Shown: positions 23,572-33,947 of the stretch, piece by piece | How the letters are laid out: each line of letters starts with the position of its first letter | Numbering within the stretch: position 1 is the stretch's first letter | Assembly: GCA_030762175.1 (NCBI GenBank) | Contig: CM060831.1 | Span: 95,623,501 to 95,687,500, forward strand | DNA: 64,000 nucleotides | Reading direction: 5' to 3' | Origin: Metallyticus violacea | Lineage: Eukaryota; Arthropoda; Insecta; Mantodea; Metallyticidae | The notes under the pieces: generated by a model | Database searches by the model: none | Told to the model about the DNA's origin: nothing | What the model saw: only the letters and a program-made list of their open reading frames with translations | Translations under genes and position numbers: made by a program

Positions 23572-23959
23572 TAGATAAACTGTTATACGTGGCGGTTGGG
23601 TCTCTTGATGTTCTTGTGGCGGCATCTGTTGATTCTATTAGGAATTTGCTGAGTTCATCCATTGGAGGGAAATCGAAATTCATCAAATTATCCTTATTTT
23701 TTGTAATGAAAATGTTTTGCCCAGTGGAAAGTTCTATTGCATTATAAAGTTGTTTCAGTAGTTTTATCCCTGGTTTAATTTCATGATTTTTATTCCAAAA
23801 GTGCACTGCTATTGCTGATTTATCAATTTGTTTTAAGCGAATATTTCTAAAGTGTTCTTTTTTCCGGATTTCCAAATTCCTCTTCGTTTTTCCAATGTAC
23901 TTTTTATCGCACTCTGCACATTTTATTTCGTAAATACCTGACTTTTGTTCTGTTGACAT
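23564..23959 (-). pseudogene. PLE family B GIY-YIG endonuclease
   Basis: 131 open codons. SGIYEIKCAECDKKYIGKTK is an intact GIY-YIG block with the CxxC pair. EHFRNIRLKQIDKSAIAVHF and IELSTGQNIFITKNKDNLMN follow, then a C-terminal tail to the hammerhead region. This is the best-preserved family B endonuclease with 48351-48695. The RT upstream is short and broken. Confidence 0.82.
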
Positions 23960-24144
23960 GTAGTCCTTTACTCTGCAAGCTAATAAGTTCTTTATATTAA
24001 AATTGTTCTTTGAATATCTTTTTGAACTTATTGTGGCAAATTGGGTGGTATGTTGTACCTTTCTTTTGCACTTTTAAGTGTGGAAACATATCTTATTCTT
24101 TTTTGTTTTATGTTATTGATGATTTTTATTACTGTGTCTTTGTT

Positions 24145-24417
24145 CTATCCATTAGTTTCTGCAATCTTTATGATTTGTTGGTATTCAAATTTGTACTCTG
24201 TTTCTGTGAGTGGGATGTTAACTAATCTGTGCGCTAAACTATAAAACACTGCATATTTAGGTGGAATGGGGTTAAAACTGTCATTTTTTATGTAATTTTC
24301 TGTGCGAGTATCCTTTCTATGAATTCCAAATGTAAGATAGTTTTCATTTCTTATGATTTTTACATCTAGGAAGGGGAGATATCCCCTTTTACCACAATTT
24401 ACCATGAAGGAAGCCAT
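24145..24417 (-). pseudogene. PLE family B RT thumb-side fragment
   Basis: YLPFLDVKIIRNENYLTFGI is the PLE block after the YxDD motif (PFLDxxI...GIYRK). AVFYSLAHRLVNIPLTETEY follows. The catalytic part is absent. Confidence 0.72.
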
Positions 24418-24525
24418 ACTTAGGATTTTTACGCCCGAAAAAATCCATTGATCTTGGCCAGGTTTGAACCCACAACCTTGGGTTTAAAAGGCAAGTATGG
24501 TTACCACTACACCACCAGGACTGAC
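24406..24525 (-). mobile_element. SINE family 1, 5' half only
   Basis: Contains the tRNA-like head (A and B boxes on the minus strand, 24450-24520) and the segment to gaaggaagccatact. It is cut off exactly where the PLE-B copy begins. Confidence 0.8.
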
Positions 24526-24646
24526 TAAGACAAGGATGCAAACTAAGCCCAATATTATTCCATATTTTTATATTTGACATATTAAAGGAAATAGGAAAAG
24601 AAAGTACACGTTGTCCTATTATTAATAATAAAGAATCCCAGGATTA

Positions 24647-24829
24647 TTGTTTGCAGATGATTTAGTAGCAGCAGAAATAACAAGCAGAGGGATAAATAAA
24701 GCAATAAAAGCAGTATCAAGATATTATAAAGAATGGGAGCTAAAAAAAAAAAAAATTATGGTACCAAGAAAGGCAATAAACTCAAAAGAGATGAGAAATA
24801 ATGCCTGGAGGGTAATGAAACTGAAATAG
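24647..24829 (+). pseudogene. LINE reverse transcriptase fragment with FADD
   Basis: The open stretch starts MFADDLVAAEITSRGINKAI, the RT catalytic block (F/YADD). In another frame just upstream (24545-24640) are the pieces RQGC-like KTRMQTKP and FDILKEIGKEST. It ends in WRVMKLK before a stop. RT of the composite LINE, inactive. Confidence 0.7.
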
Positions 24830-25253
24830 TAAACAGATTGAATTATTTAAGTCTTAGACTAAATAATAATGGAAGATGGATGGATTACAGAGCAGAGAAA
24901 GAATGTATTAGGAAAGGAAAAATGAACTATTAATACTATAAAAACCCATTTAAAAAGATTCCAAATATGAGTGTAACATGACTCAAGATAATTTATTCAG
25001 CAATGGTTGATTAAAAATTATGTATGGGATATAGAGAAAGGGTGGGAGTATATCGACCATATTCACAGAGCATTTTATAAAATGTTGTTGGGATTACCGA
25101 GGACAACTCCAAATGGGATGGCATTGGTGGAATTAGGAAGAGTTGGCAGGAAAGGCATGGTAGTTAAAGGTATTTTTAAATATTAGTATAAGATAGCGTC
25201 AAGAGAAGAAGGAGACATAGTCAAAGAAGATTTACAGATAAAGAAAAGCTAAA

Positions 25254-26381
25254 GTGGAAAGAAGTTGGTTAGCTCAACTAAAGATATTAGTCCAAGAGGT
25301 TGGATTAGGTGAAGTGAAGGAACAACACTTAATGAATAGACAAGGGCTATGGAATAAAATGAAGCAAAGGATTGATGATATTGGAAAGCAAGAAATATGG
25401 ATTAGATTACAAGATAAGAGTATCTTGAAACATTATAGGAAATTTAAAAAAGAATGGGGGTGGGAAAAATATACAGATTACTTAAATGTAAAATTGGAAC
25501 TTAACTTAGCAGGACTTACAATGGGCAGCCCCTTATCTCCATTTCTAGCTAACCTCTTCATGAGTAGATTTGAAACACACATCAACACAGCGTTTCTATT
25601 CATATTTAAGGTATGGTACAGATATGTGGATGATATATTTGCCATAGTTGACAGAAAACTCATTGACGATGCCTTAAAACTTCTAAATATTCAAGATAAA
25701 AACATTTCATTTACATACGAAATAGAAACAGATAACATGCTGCCATTCCTGGATATTAAAATAATGAAATGCCAAGAAAAACTTAAATTTGGAATATACA
25801 GAAAGAATACACATGCAGATAATCACATCAAAGCTGACAGTTTAAACCCTACAGCACACAAACATGCAGTAATTAACAGTTTAACACACCGGCTAATTAA
25901 CCTACAAATTAGCAAAGAAGAATATTTTAAAGAATACAAACAAATAGAAGAAACAGCAGTTAAAAATGGTTTTAAAAAAGAACTAGTACATAAAAAGGTG
26001 CAGAAATTCAAGAGACAAAAACATATCAAAGAAACCACAACACTTTCAGCAAAAAAAGATAAACTTATTTTTAAAAAATTCACATATCATCCATGGGCCA
26101 CAAAAAAATTCCAGAATATTATTAAAGATTTTAATATCAGGTTGGCATGCATTAATAGATTTAATGTTAAAAACTTATTGATAGATAATGTTAATGACAG
26201 TATTCCACAAGAAGAAAAATCAGGTATTTACAAAATAAACTGTGCAGAATGTGAAAAATATCTACAATGGAAAAACAAAGAGAAACATAGGCACACGGTT
26301 AAAGGAATATTTCAGGAACATAAAGTACAAGCAAATAGAGAAATCAGCAGTAGCATATCATTTTTGGACACAAAATTATGA
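25254..26381 (+). pseudogene. Chance fusion ORF: LINE C-terminus joined to PLE family A RT and GIY-YIG
   Basis: 375 codons with no stop. Residues 1-77 are LINE C-terminal sequence (like 11150-11300). From about residue 78 the ORF is PLE: LTMGSPLSPFLANLFMSRFE, VWYRYVDDIFAIVD with an intact YVDD, MLPFLDIKIMK, FTYHPWATKKF and SGIYKINCAECEKYLQWKNK. The boundary is 25484, where the PLE terminal motif aaatgtaaaattggaactta begins. A one-base slip near 26260 moves the endonuclease to the frame of 26242-26478 (YNGKTKRN...HFWTQN). It is a product of insertion, not a host gene. Confidence 0.8.
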
Positions 26382-26724
26382 TATAATAAATAAAGCAAAA
26401 TTATTAAAATCAGTACAAGGACCTACGGAACTAACAACCTGGGAGAAAATTACATCTACAAATACAAAGACAGCATAATGAACTTCGACATTGCCGGAGA
26501 TCAAAATATAAACTACAAGTTTATCACACTGCCACCAGAGCAGAATACACATTCCCACAGCTCAACAAATGATCCGACAGTTGAACTTTAGCCTGGCTGA
26601 AGATAGGAACTAAATGTTCTCGAAACCGGTTCCATACATTTATGAAAAGTAAGTGAAGCTTTAAGAGTATGTAATTCAAATGAATCATACAATGATATCA
26701 ATTAACAGAGAATAGTGTTTTGAA
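25484..26724 (+). mobile_element. Penelope-like element family A inserted in LINE
   Basis: Runs from aaatgtaaaattggaactta, which also starts the copies at 39936 and 42243, to atcatacaatgatatcaatt. It carries the RT palm with intact YVDD, a GIY-YIG in a shifted frame, and an intact hammerhead at the 3' end. The N-terminal RT part is missing. Confidence 0.85.
26594..26634 (+). ncRNA. Hammerhead ribozyme motif, intact core (PLE-A)
   Basis: TGG, CTGAAGA (fits CUGANGA), helix II ggaac/gttct, CGAAAC, loop CG, GTT, CCA. Helix I TGG/CCA; helix III AC/GU. Confidence 0.82.
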
Positions 26725-27189
26725 TTCAATAGAGTGGAATATGTACAGTTTATTTGTTAATTAGTGATTGATGAATATTAGAAGAATTGGAACAGGATAG
26801 GAGCTTAAAAGAACAATAATAAGGAAAATAAATAAGAAAAAGGATGCAACAAGAGCCCTCCGATGTGATGGAATTATCTGAAATGAAATGGTGGTTGGAA
26901 TTCCAGCAGGAAACTACGGATGAACCGAAGACAAAGTTTAGCAAGTATAGATGTTACACAGGAGGTGCTCAAATTATGTTATTATATAATTTTTATTGTT
27001 TTTTTTTGTATTGAAATAGAAATTCTGTTTACCTTAAATTTAAGTAAAGAAATTATTGCAACATAAATTTTATTCATAGGGGTTATACCTAAGAATGGCA
27101 AGGGCCAAATAAGTGAAGACCTTTTGTATTTATTTTGTCTTAGCATTTCAATAAATAAATCAATATCTTGAAATTATTGTTGATTGCTC

Positions 27190-27745
27190 TATGTAATCCC
27201 GTAAGGGGGGGGGGGGCGGTCTGACCGTTGCCCTACAGATGCTCCAGGTGCGGGCTCGGCGAACCCTGAGTGCCCGTGGTACCTCTGACGTACTAGAGGG
27301 AGCCGGGCCGGACTTGATTCGAGCCCCTCCCGGAAGGGAGTTGTCCGGATTGGGTTGGACTCGGCTTGGCAGTGGACCCGTCACTCACGGAAATTGAGGA
27401 CCTAAGATGGCGGCGTGTCCCAGGGGAGTGCCTAAGGCGTGTACCCTGGGGGCCGGTGCGCCGGAATCGCCGTTGTTAGTAGGGAGGGTGGTGGCTACCT
27501 TAATGCTGGGGTGACTCACCTCTTAAATACGAGTAGGTCTAAGCTAGTATGACCTATCCACCAGTGAGAATCTGGAAGCTAAGGGAACTTAGCGCGCCTG
27601 GGCGACGCAATCGTCTGCAGCCGAACGGCGGGTCGGTTTAGGAAACAAGGTACCGTCCTAATGCAAAATACCACCGGGTAGCACAGACCTCTGTGTTGTA
27701 CCCCTGGATCCAGGGCCTAGTAAACCCGACACAACCTGCTCTGTG
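27190..27745 (+). other. GC-rich island of unknown origin
   Basis: About 550 bp, strongly GC-rich and CpG-containing, in an otherwise AT-rich window. It begins after a G run (27207-27217) and ends near ggatccagggcctag. No convincing ORF (the minus-strand 74-codon frame is proline/arginine-rich and unrecognised). It directly follows the LINE 3' end. It could be a 5' UTR of an unrelated retrotransposon, a processed fragment, or inserted foreign sequence. Confidence 0.5.
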
Positions 27746-28264
27746 TAATAGCTTTTGAGGTTTAACTAATCAAAGATTCAAAATCTTGAAGTCAATCTTT
27801 GTCAAGATACAATGTTTCTTGAAGTGCTGGGTGCTTGTACTACTAATTAATAATATTGCTATTTCGAAGTCATATACATTCTCCTCCAATACTCACCTGA
27901 ACAGAGAGAGATGAATACAATAGCATGAATCATCCTTATAGTATTACATGTAACATCATGCTAAGTAACCTAGCTAATTGCCTGAATGAGGAAAGTGAAA
28001 AGGGTGGGAGTTTGGTCTGTACAGTGTTTATAATTTAGAACTGGATTAAGTTGTTAGGCAAAGTGATAAATTTAATGTGGAAAATTCTTGACATGCTCTA
28101 GCAGTAATGCTTTGTGAGCTTGCATGCATGCTGTTTTTTCATAATTTCTAGAAGTTCAGACCAATAACATTTGTATAAACATTTTACAACTTTTTGAGTT
28201 TGTTTGTTTACAGTGAAGAGCATTCATGTATGTAGATTTAAAATATCATATATTCTTAATTAAA
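27746..28264. other. Intronic sequence, no feature recognised
   Basis: No gene or repeat recognised. Confidence 0.35.
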
Positions 28265-28400
28265 CTGTACTTATGAAGCTGTAGACAATGTAGTGGTAAT
28301 ATATCCTATAAGAATGTATTAATTATATTCACTTTAACTTCACTTACTTATACAACAATAGGACATGTTTTGGGGACAATAATGAAGGGAATGATTGCCA
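28265..28400 (-). mobile_element. PLE family B terminal fragment, degenerate
   Basis: Shares gtacttatgaagctgtagac with the copies at 23.4 and 48.2 kb. The hammerhead is too decayed to score. Confidence 0.6.
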
Positions 28401-28513
28401 TCGAATACATTCTTGTAGGCTATTCTATTAACATAAATACATAGCAAATTTTTTTAAACTTAAATTTTGTGTTTACGTGTTATTTTTAACAGCATGCCTC
28501 ATTACATTGTAAT

Positions 28514-28540
28514 ATTACACACACGTGTGTGTGTGTGTGT
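28514..28540. repeat. (TG)n microsatellite
   Basis: Short tg run. Confidence 0.8.
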
Positions 28541-29130
28541 GCATATGCATGAATAGATTTATGAGTATGTGTATGCACATATATGTGATATGAATTATAA
28601 GTTTTTCATTTATTAGCATTTATACATTTTTATGCATGTATTTTACAAGCCTCATATAAAATAATTTTATTCCTAACTTCCGAATCCTTATTATAAATGT
28701 TATAAGTTCTAATTTACTTCAAAGCATTAAACAATATTTATTAATGTTGCTTAAATTAAATATTCAACACAAGTGTAGTTTGCAAGTATGCTATTCTCTT
28801 TAATTATAGCTATCAGTTATAAATAATAATGTAAAAACATGTGTGCTATAGGCAAGAACAGATGAGCATAGATGTAATAATGCCTATAAAAAATTAATTT
28901 AAAAACTCAAACACACAGGCTTGCCTTTGAGCAAGTAGCCAATAGTTAAATATGTGCCCATATTTTGCTTGATTTATAGTAATTAACTTGTTTTATGCCT
29001 TAATCTAATAATTTGTTCTAATAGGAAGTGATTTATCAGCAAATGGTCAATGTTTAGTATGATTGATCTTATACATAGATATTTCAATGCATAAGTGAAT
29101 GGAAGCAGAAATAGAAAATAAAGAGTTTAC
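28541..29130. other. Intronic sequence, no feature recognised
   Basis: AT-rich intron next to the CUB 3 exon. Confidence 0.4.
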
Positions 29131-29318
29131 CTCAAGGTAATCAAAATAGCATGGTGGAGCCAATGTATCCTCCACTTCAAAATCCTGAAATTGAAGCTTC
29201 ACTGCATATCCTGGTGGTAACTGAATCTCGTAGAGGCACATCCTATTATGTGGATAGTAATTTGGATAATAAGGTGATTTTATGACACCATTGAGCTCAG
29301 AAAATTGCCCTCCACAAA
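29131..29318 (-). CDS. Cubilin-like exon: first half of CUB 3
   Basis: The 188-nt exon follows a strong acceptor (a run of T, then tag) and ends at gtaaac. After two linker bases it encodes CGGQFSELNGVIKSPYYPNY, a classic CUB opening. Cysteine 2 is in RMCLYE and cysteine 3 in PPCYFDYLE. FEVED and FDYLE provide acidic residues expected at a CUB calcium site. It ends in phase 0 after YLE and continues as IRDGDG in the 15517-15688 exon, restoring the typical YLEIRDG motif across a 13.4-kb intron. Confidence 0.9.
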
Positions 29319-29623
29319 CTAAAAAAAACAAAAAAAAATATAATATAATATAATGCAATAAAAAATAATGAATTTAATTGCCATAGAAACTTTTAAAGTA
29401 GATATAACAATTTCGAATTGCATTTGCAATAATATAAGCCACTGTGATTTTTACTTTGCATTTTCACATACAGTTTTTGTACTTTTAATTCTTATAAAAC
29501 AGTTTTATATAATAAATAATCCTAATATCACGGATCTGAAGAGAGAAAAGTCCAGTTATAATATAAAGGATAAAGTACTATAAAGAGAAATAAAAACAGC
29601 ATAACTAGTTTACATGTTTTTTC

Positions 29624-29866
29624 ATGCAGAAAATTATCAATAGCATGGAAACGCAGGCTTCCACCAATAATATGGAAAATAGCATGGAAACGTGGGCATC
29701 CACCAACAATATGGAAATAAACACCAAAAGGACAGTTTTCCAGTATTTCAGTCTTCAACACACTACAGATGATATGCAACTTAAAATCAATAATGAACTA
29801 CTACAAGAGAAAGAATGCACTAAATATCTTGTAAACATTCATTCTCTGAACAGATCAACAATGTAA
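29624..29866 (+). pseudogene. Jockey-like LINE RT C-terminal fragment
   Basis: The 80 open codons contain MEINTKRTVFQYFSLQHTTD and ELLQEKECTKYLVNIHSLN, matching the INxxKT...TKYLGIHLD region after the RT in jockey-type LINEs. A short internal duplication near the start (STNNME appears twice) is peculiar to this copy. Inactive. Confidence 0.62.
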
Positions 29867-30509
29867 CTAAGAAAGTGAATAAGGAGAACAACATATTAAG
29901 AAGATTAGCAGGCGTCATATGGAAGGATCCATAGGTTTCCTTAATGACACATAAAGCCCAATTTTCTCTATGGAAGAGAGATAATATCTATAATAAATAG
30001 CCATCTTAAAACTAAATTGAATACAATACAATCTAGATCATTAAGAATAATAATATGAGTCATAAAATCAATGGCAATTGCTGCTATGCAGAGCATAACT
30101 AACAACCTGCCAATTAAAATGGAACTAGATATAAAACAGCAATACTGAAACAGATATTAAAAAGTAATCAATACAATGAAACAATGACTTAAAGCATAAC
30201 AGACTTTCCAAAATTACATACAGAAAGAAGATTAGGACAAAATTTAAAAATAAGCACTATACCTGCCATTATACCAACTGACCTGTACTATATATAGATA
30301 TCAGTGTGAAACTAAATCTAGATGCAATGATCTCCAAGAAAAACAACCTACATGACATATTAAGAATGGCTGCCTTAGTATACTAAATAACCATTATCCA
30401 TTTAAATAGTTTGAGATTTTCACAGTAAAATATATATATATATAAAATATCATATAACAAATTATTTATGAGGAAATCATTTAAATTTCACTAGTTTTGT
30501 TACACTTAC

Positions 30510-30550
30510 TTGGACATGTTTCAAAGACAAATGTCCTTCATCATCAGCAC
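30510..30550 (-). ncRNA. Hammerhead ribozyme motif, intact core (PLE-D)
   Basis: CTGATGA (30541-30547), helix II aaggac/gtcttt of six pairs with loop attt, GAAAC, loop AT, GTC, then CA pairing with the TG before the core. Sense to the CUB gene. Confidence 0.78.
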
Positions 30551-30596
30551 GATTCCATTGAATAGGGCACCACGCTGGAAAGCTGATAGTGGAATC

Positions 30597-30636
30597 ATGC
30601 TAATGATGAAGGAAATTTGCCTTTGAAACATGTCCA
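30597..30636 (+). ncRNA. Hammerhead motif with core mutation (PLE-D right arm)
   Basis: CTAATGA in place of CTGATGA. Helix II aaggaa/gccttt is weakened; GAAAC, AT and GTC are intact. Probably inactive. Confidence 0.6.
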
Positions 30637-31689
30637 AGTAAGTGGAACAAAACTAATGAAATTTGAGTGATTTCCTCATAAATAATTTGTTATATGAAAC
30701 TATTATCCAACTGATACATGGTGTAGAGTACACTCAAATGAATCTCTTAAAATTGAGAAACAGAATTTGGAATATACTGTGAAGAACTCTCTCAATATAC
30801 ACCTTTGGGATAGTATAACAGTTTTGATGGCAAAAAATGGCCTTTAGAGCAGCTATACAAAATCTACTCTATAGACCTAATATAAATTAAAGAATTTGTT
30901 ACCTTAAGTGAGTCTAAAGAAGCACTACAAAGTATAATGAATTACAGTTACCCACCAACATACACTATAAATGAAATAAGAAAACTATCATACAATTCCA
31001 GATCAGAAACATAGAAAAAGTTTTACAATAGATTCTGGGCCATGTAGGATTAAAGGGGAATGAGATTGTTGATACAAGGAGCCATCATAATATTAAAACC
31101 ATTTTTGAACTGAAACCTACTTTAAATTGAAACTCATAAAAAATTAATAACTGAACAAGAACAAAATATCCAATAAAAAACTTAAAGGAAAACCATATGA
31201 AGATTTAAACACTTTCTAACATGTTTTATTAAAGCTAAGAAAAAATGCCCAATTCAACTTAATTGTTCATCATTGCCTGTCAGAACATCTCAAGATGAAA
31301 TTAATCAAGAATAGCCACTGCCCATTGTGTAAGTATGTAAATACTATCCTAAACAAAGAACATCTACTGAAATGCTGCCAACTTGATAACAACAAACAAA
31401 TAATTTGGAAGCCCTTTATTGGGAAGCTATGAAAAAAATTATAAATATCTGCATCCCTAATGCCCAGTATCAACTAACCATCCTTTTTTCATTGACTATA
31501 GACATGCATACGCTCACAAGCCAGTCACTTTCAAGCCACTCCATGGCAAATAAAAGTGGGACAATCTTTTTTTCATTTATATATTTGATTCCATTAATGT
31601 ATATATAAACATTTATACTCACCAGCATAAAAAAAACAATCACAGCTAACTTTTATGGCTAGCTTAGAGGAGAATTTCTTAGGTCAGAA

Positions 31690-32600
31690 TCTTTGGCAAT
31701 GTTATTATGACTGAGATATATTGATGATATATTTGTGCTTTGGACTCATGGCTCAGAATCTCTCAATCAGTTCCTTACTAATCTTAACTCCAAATTTTCA
31801 ATTAAGTTCACTTCTTCTGTCTCTCCCAATGCTACTATGTTCCTAGATATTGATATTTCTTTATGCGAGTCGGTCCTGGTGGTGTAGTGGTTACCATACT
31901 TGCCTCCTATGCCCAAGATTGCAGGTTCGAACCCGGCCAGGACCGATGGATGTTTTCGGGCGTAAAAATCCTAAGTATGGCTTCCTTTGGAAGGGAAGTA
32001 AAGCCGTGGGTCCCATGTCATAGATTTACGGCACGAAAAAGAACCTCAAGCCTGAAAGAGAGGCCTCTGAGCAAAATTTGTTGGCCGTTTCATGCCCTGA
32101 GTTGAATGGGACGCTGATGACCTGAGATGTTAAAGAGCGTCCATAAATAAATCAATCAAAAAAAAAAAATAAATTCTTTATGCGATGACTCTTTTCTTAT
32201 ATGCACAGTAAGCGTACCAAATTTATAAAAGTATCTTTATTTTGATAGCTGTCATACCTTGCATACCAAAGATCTATTCCTTTTTCTCTTTCAATCCATG
32301 GCCACTGTCTTTGTAACAATTTTTCATCTCTTAACACGTATATTAAAAACCTAGCTCAAAGTTCCAAGACCAAAAATAAATTCCAGGGCACAAATCTTTC
32401 CAATGCAAACCTAAAACTTCAATTTCTATCTTCTCACCTAGATTATTTCCAAAAAAATCTAGGATTTTGAGCCAATAGCAAGATGAACAATTTCACAAGG
32501 ATCTGCAGGAGTTTAAAAGGGGGTACCAGGGATGCTGGAGTATCAATATGCGTGCTGACTATTGTTGGATTTTGAAGCATGAAATATCTGAAAACAAACA
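31690..32600 (+). mobile_element. PLE relic of a separate, Neptune-like RT lineage, split by a SINE
   Basis: RYIDDIFVLWTHGSESLNQF at about 31708-31770 is a PLE catalytic block with YIDD, followed by LNSKFSIKFTSSVS and MFLDIDISL. The continuation after the SINE (about 32180-32480) is decayed. It differs from families A-C. Confidence 0.65.
31869..32173 (+). mobile_element. SINE family 1, full-length with perfect 12-bp target-site duplication
   Basis: tRNA-like head with A box tggtgtagtggttacc and B box ggttcgaaccc, body with cctaagtatggcttcctt, 3' end gagatgttaaagagcgtcc and an A-rich tail. TTCTTTATGCGA repeats at 31857-31868 and 32174-32185. It sits inside the YIDD PLE relic. Confidence 0.95.
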
Positions 32601-33640
32601 TAAAAGGAAGAGAAACAGGAGGACTTTCTCAGCTTAAAAGAAACAACTGTAATTTTTTATGTGATGCATATACTAATTTTTACTTCCAATAGTAAAGTAA
32701 ATAAAACAACAAAAACACCCTAGTGGCATGAACAACCAACCATTAACACAATTCCAGCAAGTTGTATTTTTTAAATATTTGTGCATTTGAAATAAAAAAT
32801 CTAAATGAAAAAGTCTGTGATGAAATTTATGTAACTATACAATATATGTAAAGTGATTTGCAAAAAATCCTGACATGATAGAAGTAAACTGATTAAAAAT
32901 TGAGATTATATAGAATCACTTTATTTACTTTAGGCAACAATCACAAAGTGTAAATGTTCAAACTATTATTATCATTACTTGACTGTCATGAAAAGAATAT
33001 AAGCAAGAAGGGAGCAAGGGGAGAAGAAGAAAGATGGAATGAAACAGAACTTGTAAATAAACAATATGTGCCTTTTAAATTATGAGTGTTTTAAAAATAT
33101 ACCAAGATAAACACCAGAAATATTTAATGCAAATTACTATAATGGAAGACATTAAAAAATGATTTACTCCAAAAACTGAACACTCCAAATAAGCTAAAAT
33201 AAATTCATGAAGTGTTTAGTATATTCATTTCTCATTGGTGTGTTATTAATTTTTTCATTTATTTACTTTGCAGTAGTGCTTTGTATTTATACATATTAAC
33301 CAATCATTTTTCTTTATTTCTATGAAGAAAATTAACATTTCATGAATATTTTGTACATTCCAAAAAATACTCCTTTGAGATCTGAAATAACAGTGATGAT
33401 AACCAACACACTATAGAAAATGAAGAAGAAGAATTATAAAGGACTTAGTGAAAAAGGAAATACAAAAGAATACCATGGCTTTTTAAATAAATAAATAAAT
33501 TACAATAAGGATGATGTTCAAGGATGATAAAAGATTGCTGAAACTCCTAAATAAAGTTGAAGAAAGCATACTGAAGATATAACTGAAGAAAAGGAATGGA
33601 TAATAGATTATAATAAATTATGATTTAGCACAAAAAAGTG
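32601..33640. other. Intronic sequence, no feature recognised
   Basis: AT-rich, no ORF or repeat recognised. Confidence 0.4.
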
Positions 33641-33947
33641 TCGGTTCTGGTGGTGTAGTGATTACCATACTTGCCTCTTAAACCCAAGATCGCGGGTTGG
33701 AACCCAGTCAGGACCGATGGATTTTTTTGGGCGTAAAAATTCTAAGTATGGCTTCCTTCAGAAGGGAAGTAAAGCCGTGGGTCCTGTGTCGTACATTTAC
33801 GGCACAAAAAAAAACCTCAAGCCTGAAAGAGAGGCCTCTGAGCAAAATTTGTTGGCCATTTCACGCCCTGAGTTGAATGGGACGCTGGTGACCTGAGATG
33901 TTAAAGAGCATCCATAAATAAACCAAAAAAAAAAAAAAAAAAAAAAA
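33641..33947 (+). mobile_element. SINE family 1, full-length
   Basis: Same head, body and end as the copy at 31869, with a poly-A tail of over 20 bases. The B box is mutated (gggttggaaccc). No clear target-site duplication. Confidence 0.9.

Larger units (their letters stand above)
23436..24405 (-). mobile_element. Penelope-like element family B (copy 3)
   Basis: Minus strand: RT-end coding (24417-24145), linker, GIY-YIG (23959-23564), then the terminal segment ending at the conserved motif gtacttacgaagctgttgac (23438). It is inserted in the LINE between its linker and RT parts. Confidence 0.82.
20780..27165 (+). mobile_element. Composite LINE with L1-like ORF1, split by three SINEs and two PLEs
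   Basis: Plus-strand parts in order: ORF1 (about 20830-21150, resuming at 21416-21920), endonuclease (about 22320-23110), linker to 23435, RT (about 24540-24830), C-terminal region (about 24960-25483) and 3' UTR (about 26725-27165, ending caataaataaatcaatatc). Insertions are at 21151-21415, 21933-22210, 23436-24405, 24406-24525 and 25484-26724. Part of the RT between the linker and the GxxQG block is missing, so a deletion accompanied the PLE/SINE cluster. Confidence 0.7.
30405..30715. repeat. PLE-D foldback with two opposed hammerhead motifs
   Basis: The left arm (acaaattatttatgaggaaa...cttggacatgtttcaaag) and the right arm (ctttgaaacatgtccaagta...cataaataatttgttata) are reverse complements around a unique centre of about 50 bp. 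No coding sequence. The outer part recurs at 62.7-62.9 kb. Confidence 0.85.
29620..31600 (+). mobile_element. Jockey-like LINE relic with RNase H and zinc knuckle, split by a foldback
   Basis: Blocks on the plus strand in order: RT-downstream region (29624-29866, TKRTVFQYFSLQHTTDDMQL), a region to about 30400, foldback insertion 30405-30715, RNase-H-like block near 31020-31090 (ILGHVGLKGNEIVD) and a zinc knuckle near 31315-31380 (HCPLCKYVNTILNKEHLLKC). Many stops. Confidence 0.65.

Noticed and set aside
27160..27384. Proline/arginine-rich minus-strand ORF in the GC island
   Set aside because: Composition is explained by GC richness; no homology recognised and no start context.
31869..31945. 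tRNA gene (good A and B boxes)
   Set aside because: It is the head of a SINE with body, A-tail and target-site duplication; the cloverleaf is not complete.
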